64,000 nt of DNA, from positions 100,837 through 164,836 of the forward strand of contig JAUSCI010000051.1 in assembly GCA_030651305.1 (NCBI GenBank), read 5' to 3'. The notes under the pieces are model-generated. The model was not told the origin of the DNA and ran no database searches. It was given only the letters and a program-made list of their open reading frames with translations. Positions 45,464-53,593 of the stretch are shown here, in pieces; position 1 is the first letter of the stretch; each line of letters opens with the position of its first letter. The DNA is from Sulfuritalea sp. GTDB lineage: Bacteria; Pseudomonadota; Gammaproteobacteria; Burkholderiales; Rhodocyclaceae. The translations under genes were made by a program, and so were the position numbers.

Positions 45464-46183
45464 TTAGTCGTCGAGCGGCCGGTAGCGCAGTCCAAGCTCT
45501 CGCGAGAACAGATCGGTCGACGGCGGCTTCGGCAGGGGGCTGGATTTGAGAATGGCGCGTTCGATGGCGGCGTCCAGCGCCGCATGGCCGGATGAGCGCT
45601 TGAGCCGCACGGTAAGGATTTCACCGCTCGGCAACTGCGTGATGTCAAATTCCGCCTCGGGATTTCCCTTGATTTCCGGTGGCAGCACGATGTTGCCGCG
45701 TATCTTGCCGCGGATGCTTGCAAGGTAGGCAGCCGTGGCTTTGTTGCGTGCCGCGCTGGCCAGCGCCGCCTGTTTCTGCGCGAACTCCTTAACTGCGCTA
45801 TCGGCTTGCTTGCGCTGCGTCAATTGCTCGGCTTCCCGTTTGAGCTGTTCCTGGAAGGGATCGACGCGCGGTCGGGGGGGTTCCACCTTGGGCGGCGGCT
45901 TGGGCTTTTCCTTGTCCTTGATCGCGATCTCGGGCTTCGGCGGCGGGGGCGGCTCAACAGTCGGCGTTGGCGCTACGGCGACCGGCGCGGGCGGGGCCAC
46001 GACTGCGGGCTCCGGCGCAGCAAGTACCAGTTCGACTTCAACCACATTGGTGGCCTTGGTCTGCCAGCGCACGCCGTAAAACAGGAAAGCGGCAAGCAGC
46101 AGATGGACGGTGATCGCCAGTGCGAAGGAAATGCGCTTGCCGGGCTTGTCGGCGCGCGTCAGGAGCGGCGATTCGGAAGTCAC
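45464..46183 (-). CDS. tolA: TolA-like energy transducer with TonB-type C-terminus
   Basis: 239 residues. One transmembrane helix (FALAITVHLLLAAFLFYGV, about 20-38), a Pro/Lys-rich linker (VAPTPTVEPPPPPKPE, KDKEKPKPPPKVEPPRP), a short Gln/Ala helix, and a C-terminal TolA/TonB domain (GNIVLPPEIKGNPEAEFDITQLPSGEILTVRLKRSSGHAALDAAIERAI). The helical domain II is much shorter than in enteric TolA. The linker contains a copy of the 23-bp repeat. Starts within the tolR stop (ATGA). Confidence 0.93.
   Translation of the reverse strand: MTSESPLLTRADKPGKRISFALAITVHLLLAAFLFYGVRWQTKATNVVEVELVLAAPEPAVVAPPAPVAVAPTPTVEPPPPPKPEIAIKDKEKPKPPPKVEPPRPRVDPFQEQLKREAEQLTQRKQADSAVKEFAQKQAALASAARNKATAAYLASIRGKIRGNIVLPPEIKGNPEAEFDITQLPSGEILTVRLKRSSGHAALDAAIERAILKSSPLPKPPSTDLFSRELGLRYRPLDD
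45960..45982 (+). repeat. 23-bp dispersed repeat, copy 6
   Basis: Left arm GTCGGCG, centre TTGGCGCTA, right arm CGGCGAC. Encodes V-A-P-T-P-T-V in the TolA linker on the opposite strand. Flank CAACA. Confidence 0.7.
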
Positions 46184-46596
46184 TTGGCCGAAGCCGCCGG
46201 CTGCACCAGAAGGCCGATCCTGGCCACCTGCTGGCGCTGCAATTCGTCCATGACGGCCAGCACCACTTCGTATTTCACGTTGCGGTCGCCGGCGATCAGC
46301 ACCGCCTGTTGCGGATTGGCCGCCTGCGCTTCCTTGATCCGGGCGGCGAGGTCGCTGCGCGTCACGACCTGTTCCGCGCTGCCCTTGGCCCGATCACGCA
46401 GCGCCAGCGAGGTATCGGCCTTGATGATGACTTCCAGCGGCGCCATCGGCGGCTGGCTGCTCTTGCCGACGCTGGGCAGGTCTATGCTGCCGGGCTGGAT
46501 CATCGGCGCCGTGACCATGAAGATGACGAGCAGTACCAGCATCACGTCGATGTAGGGCACCACATTTATTTCATTCATCAGGCGGCGCTTACGCAT
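46180..46596 (-). CDS. tolR: TolR, proton-channel component of the Tol-Pal system
   Basis: 138 residues. Single N-terminal transmembrane helix with the essential Asp (NEINVVPYIDVMLVLLVIFMVTAPM, Asp about 16), then a periplasmic domain (LEVIIKADTSLALRD, AVLIAGDRNVKYEVVLAVMDELQRQQVARIGLLVQP). Normally adjacent to tolQ, but here a glycosyltransferase gene separates them and overlaps the tolR start by eight bases. Confidence 0.95.
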   Translation of the reverse strand: MRKRRLMNEINVVPYIDVMLVLLVIFMVTAPMIQPGSIDLPSVGKSSQPPMAPLEVIIKADTSLALRDRAKGSAEQVVTRSDLAARIKEAQAANPQQAVLIAGDRNVKYEVVLAVMDELQRQQVARIGLLVQPAASAK

Positions 46597-47359
46597 GCGC
46601 GATTCCCTTGCGTCCGAGATAGTGCGCCTTCAGCCGCTCGAAGAGTGACAGGGGATCGTAGCTGGCGTTCTTGTCGAAGAAATTGCGCCGCCAACTCTCG
46701 GCCCATAGATGGATCCCATAACTCTCGAAAGGCAGCACGGCGATTCCGCTGATCAGCGCAGTCATGTTCCAGAAGGGTACCGGACAAAACAGATTCGGAT
46801 GAAGCAGTGCAGTCGTTATGTTGTACTTCTCAATCGCCCCGTGCAGCAGCAAAGGACCTGTTGTTGCCATTTCGCCGGCGCCAGGGGAGGCACCGGCGCC
46901 AGCGAGACAATCCTTCGTCAGCGGGCTGCCGGCCGGCGACTTCATCACACAGCCGGAGGCGCGAATACGTAGCTTGCCCTCGTCCCCGGCCTGCGGGGGA
47001 ATCATTTCGGAGGCAAAGAAATAGTCCATCCCGGCGGCAAAATCGAGCGCCTTCAAACACACCACATCAATGTTTGCCCAAATGCCTCCATGCTTGTGGA
47101 GCAGTGCGTAACTGAACATATCGGAAAACCGGACCGGGCCATGGCCTCCTGCGGAGCTCTGTGTGTCGGCTTGTGCCGGAAGAATCTCCTTCGCGTCACA
47201 AATACGCAATCCCTTGGGTGCGTTCGCCGGCTTGCCGTAGGTATAGAGATGAACCTCGTGACCGTTCGCCAGCCAAGACGTCAACACCAGGCGTTCCAGC
47301 GCTGAAAGCGGTCCGCCGACCCACAGCATCTGCACCGGAGCATGGACGGCGGCAGCCAT
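46589..47359 (-). CDS. DXD-type glycosyltransferase inserted between tolQ and tolR
   Basis: 256 residues, no signal or membrane segment. The sugar-binding block RFSDMFSYALLHKHGGIWANIDVVCLKAL is the Gly_transf_sug/GT32-like motif, with N-I-D in place of D-x-D. The N-terminus is VQMLWVGGPLSALERLVLTSWLANGHEVHLYTYG. Donor and acceptor unknown. It begins three bases after tolQ and ends inside tolR, so it is translated as part of the tol operon. TolQ and TolR usually abut, so this is an insertion with preserved coupling. It belongs functionally with the glycan genes between ybgC and ruvC. Confidence 0.85.
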   Translation of the reverse strand: MAAAVHAPVQMLWVGGPLSALERLVLTSWLANGHEVHLYTYGKPANAPKGLRICDAKEILPAQADTQSSAGGHGPVRFSDMFSYALLHKHGGIWANIDVVCLKALDFAAGMDYFFASEMIPPQAGDEGKLRIRASGCVMKSPAGSPLTKDCLAGAGASPGAGEMATTGPLLLHGAIEKYNITTALLHPNLFCPVPFWNMTALISGIAVLPFESYGIHLWAESWRRNFFDKNASYDPLSLFERLKAHYLGRKGIAHA

Positions 47360-47362
47360 GGC

Positions 47363-48040
47363 TTAACGGGTCTGCCGCTGCAAAATGTTGGAGAACTCTT
47401 CCATGAAACTCTCGAAGCGCACTGCCACTCTATCGACGTCGTGGGCGAAGCGGTTGTAGGCGATCACCGCCGGAATCGCGGCGAAGAGGCCTATGGCGGT
47501 GGCGACCAGTGCCTCGGCAATTCCCGGCGCGACGGCGGACAGCGTCGCCGTGGCCATGTTGGCCAGGCCGCGGAAGGCGTGCATGATGCCCCATACCGTA
47601 CCGAACAGGCCGACGTAGGGCGAAACCGAACCGACCGAGGCGAGGAAGGCCAGATGTGCCTCAAGATCGTCGATCTCGCGCTGGTAGGTGGCGCGCATCG
47701 CGCGTCGCGCGCCATCGACCACGGCGGTGGGATCGATGGTTTTCTGCCCGCGCAACTTGGTGAATTCGCGGTAGCCGGCCTCGAAGATGCGTTCCAGCGC
47801 GCCGGTCTGGTGGCGGTTGTTGACGGCGCTCTGATACAGCGCGTTGAGGTCGCCACCGCTCCAGAAATCGCGTTCGAACTTGTCGGTCTTGATCCGCGCG
47901 TCGCGAATGGCGAAGGCCTTGCGGAAGATCCAGTACCACGAAGTCAGCGAGACCAGCGTCAGCAGCAGCATCACCAGCTTGACCACCAGGCTGGCGTTGA
48001 TGACGAGTTCGATGATGGAAAGGTCTTGGGTAACGTTCAT
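47363..48040 (-). CDS. tolQ: TolQ, proton-channel component of the Tol-Pal system
   Basis: 225 residues, three transmembrane helices (LVVKLVMLLLTLVSLTSWYWIF, PYVGLFGTVWGIMHAFRGLA, GIAEALVATAIGLFAAIPAVIAYNRF). MotA/TolQ/ExbB motif with the channel-lining Thr residues. Overlaps ybgC by ATGA. Energises TolA with TolR for outer-membrane constriction in division. Confidence 0.96.
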   Translation of the reverse strand: MNVTQDLSIIELVINASLVVKLVMLLLTLVSLTSWYWIFRKAFAIRDARIKTDKFERDFWSGGDLNALYQSAVNNRHQTGALERIFEAGYREFTKLRGQKTIDPTAVVDGARRAMRATYQREIDDLEAHLAFLASVGSVSPYVGLFGTVWGIMHAFRGLANMATATLSAVAPGIAEALVATAIGLFAAIPAVIAYNRFAHDVDRVAVRFESFMEEFSNILQRQTR

Positions 48041-48483
48041 TGCGAAGGTCCCGGCAGGGCTGACAATTGTTGGTGGAGAACACGCGGCATGGGGATTGGC
48101 TTGCCGCGAACCGGATCGATGCAGGCGACGCGTATTTTCGCATCAAGCAGCAGTTCCTTGTTGCGCAAAATACGCTGGGCGAAAGTGACCTGCGCGCGAC
48201 CCAGCGCAGCAATGGCGGTTTCAACCGTGAGCAGGTCGTCGAGTTTGGCGGATTTAAGAAATTCGACGTTCGCCGAACGCACGGCGAAGGCGATGCCCTC
48301 TTTCATCAGGGCATTCTGGTCATATCCGAGCGTCCGCAACAACTCCGTTCGTCCGCGTTCGAGGAAGCGGAAATAGTTCGCGTAATAGACGATGCCGGCG
48401 GCGTCGGTGTCTTCGTAGTAGACACGCACGCCGGTGCGCATCGCCTTCGGAAAAAACGGGAATGGGCTTGTGTTCGGATTCAT
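48037..48483 (-). CDS. ybgC: Acyl-CoA thioesterase YbgC
   Basis: 148 residues from ATG 48483; a later ATG at 48441 would give the more usual length near 135. Hot-dog fold with the active-site motif VRVYYEDTDAAGIVYYANYFRFLERGRTELLR. First gene of the tol-pal operon. Its motif region is partly duplicated in the chimeric ORF at 49345-49503. The upstream frame to 48675 runs into the glycosyltransferase gene and is not coding. Confidence 0.93.
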   Translation of the reverse strand: MNPNTSPFPFFPKAMRTGVRVYYEDTDAAGIVYYANYFRFLERGRTELLRTLGYDQNALMKEGIAFAVRSANVEFLKSAKLDDLLTVETAIAALGRAQVTFAQRILRNKELLLDAKIRVACIDPVRGKPIPMPRVLHQQLSALPGPSQ

Positions 48484-48502
48484 GCAGGCACGCGATGCGT
48501 GT

Positions 48503-49345
48503 TCAAGGCTGCGGAGGAGGTGTGCCGGGAACTTTTTCCAGATCAAAAGTCCACTGACGGCGAATGGTCCAGTCGTGCATCGGTACGCGAAGCTCTGTGG
48601 GCAGGTGGATCGTGATGCGGCTGGCGGGCGCCCCGCGGTTGGCATCGGCCACCACTGTGCGCCGCACTTCCTCATAAATCGCTAGACGTGTGCTCAGGGG
48701 TAGCACGACTTGATTGGCTACTCTTATCAAGTCGAACTTGATGCAGCAGTAGACCGCATGAGCGCGCTGGGTCACCCATCGATCGGCAACATCTGAAAAA
48801 CGGACGCGGTCTGCGCTACCGTGGCCGATTGACTCCACCAGTTCGCCAGGAAAGAAGGCCGCTTTCCTACCCAAGAGGCCCAAGCGCATATAGAGATCGT
48901 CGTCCTCGCCACCCCATCCGCGCATGACTTCGTCGTAGCCCTCAATGGCCTCGAAATCAGTTTTTCGGCAAATGACATGGCCCCACGCATCAATATGCAT
49001 CGGCGCGGGACGAAAGTAGTGCCAGTCACGGAGTAGTGGCACTACGCGTCGGGAGTAGTTTGCGTTTAGCCGAGTATCCGCATCGACAAAAGAGAGCCAT
49101 TGGCCAACGGCCGCATGCGCGCCGAGGTTGCGCGCGCGCGCGTGGCAAAACAGGGGTTCGGCGTCCACCTTGATGATCCTCGTCGCCGGATGGTTTGCTC
49201 TCACCCAAGCCGTTGCGCCGTCGGGACAATCGTAATCCACCACGATGGTTTCCGCATCGGGTTGGGCTACCATCCATGGCAGCGTTTGCTTGAGGTGATC
49301 GAGTCGGCCCTTGCAGGTGGTGATGATGGACAGGATTGCCGCCAT
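48503..49345 (-). CDS. GT2-family glycosyltransferase, copy b
   Basis: 280 residues. GT-A fold: SIITTCKGRLDHLKQTLPWM, IVVDYDCPDGATAWV, ARARNLGAHAAVGQWLSFVDADTRL (D-x-D) and the galactosyltransferase-like block GYDEVMRGWGGEDDDLYMRLGLLG. It is a clear paralog of the gene at 51629-52489: both share TTCKGRLDHL, VVDYDCPDG, RARNLGA and GWGGEDxDLYMRL and have the same length. The ATG at 49345 (or GTG 49348) overlaps the stop of the chimeric ORF before it. Cytosolic; substrate unknown. Confidence 0.88.
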   Translation of the reverse strand: MAAILSIITTCKGRLDHLKQTLPWMVAQPDAETIVVDYDCPDGATAWVRANHPATRIIKVDAEPLFCHARARNLGAHAAVGQWLSFVDADTRLNANYSRRVVPLLRDWHYFRPAPMHIDAWGHVICRKTDFEAIEGYDEVMRGWGGEDDDLYMRLGLLGRKAAFFPGELVESIGHGSADRVRFSDVADRWVTQRAHAVYCCIKFDLIRVANQVVLPLSTRLAIYEEVRRTVVADANRGAPASRITIHLPTELRVPMHDWTIRRQWTFDLEKVPGTPPPQP

Positions 49346-49503
49346 CACTCGGCCCAGAGCTCAACATTCGGGTTCGGCTGCGGCAACCCGAAATGTCCCC
49401 AGATGCCCGCCGTCGCTACACGTCCGTACGGATAATTGGTGTAATAGACGATGCTGGCATCGTCGGTGTCTTCGTAATAGACGCGGATGATCGTCTCAGG
49501 CAT
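49345..49503 (-). pseudogene. Chimeric 52-codon ORF: YbgC N-terminus joined to RuvB C-terminus
   Basis: The frame opens with ATG at 49503, eight bases inside the methyltransferase gene, and ends with TGA at 49345-49347. Residues about 7-24 (RVYYEDTDDASIVYYTNY) match the YbgC active-site region (RVYYEDTDAAGIVYYANY), and residues about 27-40 (GRVATAGIWGHFGL) match the RuvB C-terminus ([14 protein letters not shown]). DNA similarity covers both parts. Such a junction in this order is what a tandem duplication of a ruvB-3'...ybgC-5' block leaves behind. I read it as a duplication scar that has kept an open frame; a functional small protein is possible but unproven. Confidence 0.8.
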
Positions 49504-50152
49504 TGGGTTTTTGCAACAGAAACTTGCCGCTATGCTGTTGCAGGGTCAGGTGATTGCGGTGGGCGAACTCCGTTGCTGCCCATACCACTTCAGGCCAGCT
49601 GGTGGTGAAGTCATCGCCGACCAGAGCGCCGCCGGGGGCGAGCAGGGAGTAGTAGTTGCTGAGGTCGCGTGCGACCGATTCGTGATCGTGCGCCGCGTCG
49701 ATATGTACGAGTTGCGGCCGCAAATCCATCTGCCGCAACAACTGGAAGGCGGTGTCGGCGGTCTGGGCCAGCGGCACGACATAGTCTTGCAATTTGCGCC
49801 GCAGTACATTGGCAACAAACAGGAAATACAGTTGCGGCCAGCCATGGTGCGGCGCGAGGGCGGTGCGCGATTCCGGTCGCATCAGATGCGTGATCGAGCC
49901 GAGGAAAGTGTCAATAGCCAGTACCGCGGATTCGAGACCTGCCGTACGCAGTTGCTCGGCCATGAAGATCGTCGATGCACCTTTCCATACGCCGACTTCG
50001 ATCACCAGACCTGGCCGGATCACTCGTATGGCTTCCTGCAGTAGAGGATGTTCGGAGTTCCAGCCCTGGATATCGTCGGGATACTGCGTCGCATCGAATC
50101 CGGCATAGATGTCGATGCCGTGCAGTTTTGTCATCAGTTCGCTTGCTTGCAT
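49496..50152 (-). CDS. Class I SAM-dependent methyltransferase
   Basis: 218 residues. Motif I is VIEVGVWKGASTIFMAEQL, then LAIDTFLGS, LVHIDAAHDHESVARDLSNYYSLLAPGGALVGDDF, the pattern of the methyltransferase-24/cephalosporin-hydroxylase-like families often found in polysaccharide loci. It probably methylates a sugar made by the neighbouring glycosyltransferases (inference). It lies four bases after the DUF707-like gene. Confidence 0.85.
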   Translation of the reverse strand: MQASELMTKLHGIDIYAGFDATQYPDDIQGWNSEHPLLQEAIRVIRPGLVIEVGVWKGASTIFMAEQLRTAGLESAVLAIDTFLGSITHLMRPESRTALAPHHGWPQLYFLFVANVLRRKLQDYVVPLAQTADTAFQLLRQMDLRPQLVHIDAAHDHESVARDLSNYYSLLAPGGALVGDDFTTSWPEVVWAATEFAHRNHLTLQQHSGKFLLQKPNA

Positions 50153-50156
50153 GATT

Positions 50157-50930
50157 TCAGCGCAGTTCGTAGCCGGTCAGGGCGTGGCGGGTCAACGCCC
50201 GTTCGAGTTCGTCGAGCGGGGTGTCGCCATTGGCGAAATGCCAGGTGTTCGACCGCACCGGGTTGAGATGCTTGGCCAGCACGGCATCAACGACAGCCAA
50301 CTTGCCTTGGCTTCGCCTTACCCGGCTCGACCAGATGAAATCCAGACCCCAGGCGCTGATCGATTCGCCAAAGGAATCTCTGGCGAGCGCAAAAGCGGCA
50401 GCGGAAAAAAATGGGGTCATGGTTTCGACAAAGGTAGTTTCGCGCAGGACTAGTCCGGGGCGGTGGGCGAGGTGGGGATGGCTGATGTGGCTGTCGTGCG
50501 ACAAACTGGGCTGGAAAAGGTCGAGCTTGTGCAGGCGGGCGATGAAAAGCAGGCGGTTGATTGCCGACACGCTGAGCAGCACATCGTGATCGATGTCGGC
50601 AATGTAATCGTAGTCGCCTAGGTCTTGGCCCGCAAGGTGCGCGAGCAGTTCGCCCTTGCCCAAGGTTTTGTGTGACAGGCGCAGATCAATGGGGCAGGGC
50701 AGGCGCGGCGTATAGTCGCTGCCGCTGTAATCGAAGATACCGAGACGAAACCGCGGCGCCGCGTCGATCTCGATGCAGAAGGGCGCGCCGGGGTTGACGT
50801 TGACCATGACCAGTGCCTCGCGCTCGAAAATGTCGCGTTCGGCGAGGGGCCCGGCGCCGGCATAGGTGTCGGCGCGCGGGAATGCGTCGTGGGTAGCAGG
50901 CGGGAACCCGGCAGACATGCCGACTCTCAT
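50157..50930 (-). CDS. DUF707-like putative glycosyltransferase
   Basis: 257 residues from ATG 50930, coupled by ATGA to the sulfotransferase-like gene. Features: FRLGIFDYSGSDYTPRLP, DYDYIADIDHDVLLSVSAINRLLFIARLHKLDLFQPSLSHDSHISHP and the W-G-L-D-F-I-W-S motif near residue 205. The Asp-rich D-I-D-H-D and W-G-L-D motifs resemble DUF707 proteins, which have a GT-A-like fold. Assignment is moderate; the frame extending to 51077 overlaps the previous gene and is rejected. Confidence 0.65.
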   Translation of the reverse strand: MRVGMSAGFPPATHDAFPRADTYAGAGPLAERDIFEREALVMVNVNPGAPFCIEIDAAPRFRLGIFDYSGSDYTPRLPCPIDLRLSHKTLGKGELLAHLAGQDLGDYDYIADIDHDVLLSVSAINRLLFIARLHKLDLFQPSLSHDSHISHPHLAHRPGLVLRETTFVETMTPFFSAAAFALARDSFGESISAWGLDFIWSSRVRRSQGKLAVVDAVLAKHLNPVRSNTWHFANGDTPLDELERALTRHALTGYELR

Positions 50931-51604
50931 TGCGCGCGATTCATCGCCCGGGACCCGGGAGCAAGTCCGCCGACGATTCTCGCGGCGAACTCGAGCTGTT
51001 CTCGGCTCCGGTCGATCCCCAGGAAGCCACAAAGCAGCGCGGCATGGCGGACCGGTTCGGCGCGAAACTCGTCCCACTTGAGCGTCAACAGCCGCGCCGG
51101 AGACTCCTCCAGCTGCATTTCCATTCGGGAATGGATCCGTTGCTGGAGTGCTTCCTCGAAGCCAGGAAACCAGCGCCGGCGCGCCAGTCCAGCGATCGAA
51201 TCAGGCAAGGGTCGCCAGATCCGGACGAGGTGCAGTGACTCTCCCCAGGCATCGCTCAGGTCGTCGAGGCACATCGCCAACAAGGGATGCTTGGCACCGA
51301 CGGCTCCTTCCGTGAGCGTCTCCTGCAGCTCGACCCACTTGCGCAGGTAAGCTCGGCGTCGCGCCACTGGTGCCGATTCGATCAGTCTCGGCTCGGCCCA
51401 CCATTGGCGCATGTGCCAAGCGAGGTCGTAGGATTCGTAATGGTTGTCCGGATCCAGTTCCCTCGAGCTGTTCCAGAACGGCGGTCCCATGGATACACCG
51501 AGCCGGTGCAGCATCCCCGCGACCGCACTCGATCCTGAGTTGTAGAGCCCCACGACCGCGACCCGCGGAGTCGCGCGCTGCGGAATCGCATCCGGTCCGG
51601 TCAT
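50927..51604 (-). CDS. Sulfotransferase-like P-loop protein
   Basis: 225 residues. The N-terminal PAPS-type loop is VAVVGLYNSGSSAVAGMLHRLGVSMG. WGAKHPLL-type and LHLVRIWRPLPDSIAGLARR blocks correspond to the 3'-phosphate-binding strand of sulfotransferases, and LLTLKWDEFRAEPVRHAALLCGFLGI to their C-terminal region. It probably sulfates a carbohydrate or a lipid head group (inference). Upstream of it, 24 bases away, is GT2 copy a. Confidence 0.75.
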   Translation of the reverse strand: MTGPDAIPQRATPRVAVVGLYNSGSSAVAGMLHRLGVSMGPPFWNSSRELDPDNHYESYDLAWHMRQWWAEPRLIESAPVARRRAYLRKWVELQETLTEGAVGAKHPLLAMCLDDLSDAWGESLHLVRIWRPLPDSIAGLARRRWFPGFEEALQQRIHSRMEMQLEESPARLLTLKWDEFRAEPVRHAALLCGFLGIDRSREQLEFAARIVGGLAPGSRAMNRAQ

Positions 51605-51628
51605 GGTCTGTCGCGTTTCATTGCGGCG

Positions 51629-52489
51629 TCAGTTCCCCGGCCCCGAATCGATCGGACCGGACGTCATGCCGATGCGGTAGGTGAATGCGCGCAGCAGCGG
51701 CCAGCGCTCGATCCGCCCCGCCACTGGCGGGGGGTTCATCCAACTGGTCGGCAGATTGACAGTCACCTCGGCATGGGACAGATTGGCGCGATCGGCCTTC
51801 AGCACCGACGCCTTGATCTCCTTGTAGACTCTCTGCCGCACGTCGGCAGACATTCCGTTCGGGTGCAGGCACATCAGGTCGGACTTGACGTTCAGGTAAA
51901 GGATGTTGATCCGATGCTGCAAGGTCTTGTTCTTTACTTCATAGTGTTCCACGCGTCGATCGTCCCCGTGCGGAATCTCGCGGACCAGGCCGCCGTCGAA
52001 CGCTAGTTGACGACAACCTGCCATCGTCAATCGCATGTAAAGGTCCTCGTCCTCACCACCCCATCCGATGAAGGACTCGTCGTAGCCCCCGATTCGGCTG
52101 AAGTCGCTGCGGTTGCATACTACCGACCCCCATGTCTGGAGCGACATCGGGTTGGCGCGAAAGTAGCAATTTGGCTCAAGCTGGGCGATCAGTTGCTCGG
52201 CGAAGGTTGGCGCCCAGGCGATATCGGCATCGAAGAAGGCTAGCCAGGGCGCGGTGGCCGCAGCGGCGCCAAGGTTTCGTGCCCGCGTCAGGTGAAAACC
52301 GGCAGACTCTGACACCCGGACAACCGTTACCTCTGGCAGATTCGCAGCCACCCAGGCGGCAGTGCCGTCCGGGCAGTCATAGTCGACCACGATGGACTCC
52401 ACGTCCCGCTGGGAAGCAACAGTCGGCAGCGTCTGCCGGAGGTGGTCCAGGCGGCCCTTACAGGTCGTGATATGGCTGATCTTTGCCAT
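51629..52489 (-). CDS. GT2-family glycosyltransferase, copy a
   Basis: 286 residues. KISHITTCKGRLDHLRQTLP, IVVDYDCPDGTAAWVAANLP, TRARNLGAAAATAPWLAFFDADIAW (D-x-D) and GYDESFIGWGGEDEDLYMRLTMAG are the GT-A blocks. Close paralog of copy b (48503-49345), with homology over the full length including the C-terminal region. It begins seven bases after ruvB, and in the duplicated copy a ruvB remnant also sits directly before the gene. Confidence 0.88.
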   Translation of the reverse strand: MAKISHITTCKGRLDHLRQTLPTVASQRDVESIVVDYDCPDGTAAWVAANLPEVTVVRVSESAGFHLTRARNLGAAAATAPWLAFFDADIAWAPTFAEQLIAQLEPNCYFRANPMSLQTWGSVVCNRSDFSRIGGYDESFIGWGGEDEDLYMRLTMAGCRQLAFDGGLVREIPHGDDRRVEHYEVKNKTLQHRINILYLNVKSDLMCLHPNGMSADVRQRVYKEIKASVLKADRANLSHAEVTVNLPTSWMNPPPVAGRIERWPLLRAFTYRIGMTSGPIDSGPGN

Positions 52490-52496
52490 GAGGTTC

Positions 52497-53558
52497 CTAG
52501 TCGAGCAGGTCGGCTTGTCGTTCGCCGGCCGGCCGAGCCAGCCCGAAATGCCGCCAGATGCTCGCCGTCGCCACCCGTCCGCGCGGCGTGCGCTGCAGGA
52601 AGCCCTGCTGGATCAGGTAGGGTTCGAGCACGTCCTCGATGGTGTCGCGTGCCTCACCGATGGCGGCGGCGAGATTGTCCAGTCCCACCGGTCCGCCGCC
52701 GAACTTCTCCAGCATGGCGCCGAGCAGCTTCCTGTCCATGACGTCGAGGCCGAGGTGATCGACGTCGAGCATGGTCAGCGCCGCATCGGCTACGGCGCGG
52801 GTGATTTTTCCGTCGGCTTTGACCTCGGCAAAGTCGCGCACGCGGCGCAGCAGGCGGTTGGAGACGCGCGGCGTGCCACGCGAGCGCTTGGCAATCTCCA
52901 CCGCGCCGTCATCGACGATGTCGCAGTTGAGCAGGTGCGCCGAGCGCCGCACGATCAGGGCGAGTTCTTCCGGCGAGTAGAACTCCAGCCGGGCGACGAT
53001 GCCGAAACGGTCGCGCAGCGGGTTGGTCAGCATGCCGGCGCGCGTCGTGGCGCCGATCAGGGTGAAGGGCGGCAGGTCGAGCTTGACCGAGCGCGCCGAA
53101 GGCCCTTCGCCGATCATGATGTCGATCTGGAAATCCTCCAGCGCCGGGTAGAGGATTTCCTCGACCACCGGCGAGAGACGATGGATTTCGTCGATGAACA
53201 AAACGTCATAGGGTTCGAGGTTGGTCAGCATCGCCGCCAGATCGCCGGCGCGCTCCAGCACCGGCCCCGAGGTATGGCGCAGATTGACGCCCATCTCGTG
53301 GGCGATGATGTGCGCCAGCGTGGTCTTGCCCAAGCCCGGCGGGCCGAACAGCAGCACATGGTCCATCGATTCGGCGCGCCGCTTGGCCGCTTCGATGAAG
53401 ATTTCGAGCTGGCCGCGGATCTTCTGCTGGCCGACGTAATCCGCCAGCTTTTTAGGCCGCAAAGCGCGTTCGAGCACATCTTCCTGCGTGGACTCCTTCC
53501 CCGCCGCGATCAGGCGTTCGGGAGCAGGCTCAGCGAATTTGTCGGTCTGGATGCTCAT
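52497..53558 (-). CDS. ruvB: Holliday junction branch-migration ATPase RuvB
   Basis: 353 residues. RuvB motifs are [22 protein letters not shown], Walker [15 protein letters not shown], Walker [12 protein letters not shown], sensor [19 protein letters not shown] and the winged-helix end [28 protein letters not shown]. The C-terminus of about 12 residues after GL ([13 protein letters not shown]) is variable. Its last codons are duplicated in the chimeric ORF at 49345-49503. The ruvA gene lies 35 bases upstream. Confidence 0.97.
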   Translation of the reverse strand: MSIQTDKFAEPAPERLIAAGKESTQEDVLERALRPKKLADYVGQQKIRGQLEIFIEAAKRRAESMDHVLLFGPPGLGKTTLAHIIAHEMGVNLRHTSGPVLERAGDLAAMLTNLEPYDVLFIDEIHRLSPVVEEILYPALEDFQIDIMIGEGPSARSVKLDLPPFTLIGATTRAGMLTNPLRDRFGIVARLEFYSPEELALIVRRSAHLLNCDIVDDGAVEIAKRSRGTPRVSNRLLRRVRDFAEVKADGKITRAVADAALTMLDVDHLGLDVMDRKLLGAMLEKFGGGPVGLDNLAAAIGEARDTIEDVLEPYLIQQGFLQRTPRGRVATASIWRHFGLARPAGERQADLLD

Positions 53559-53593
53559 GCGGACAGTTTAGCCGAGGTGCCTCCGGGCTTGGG

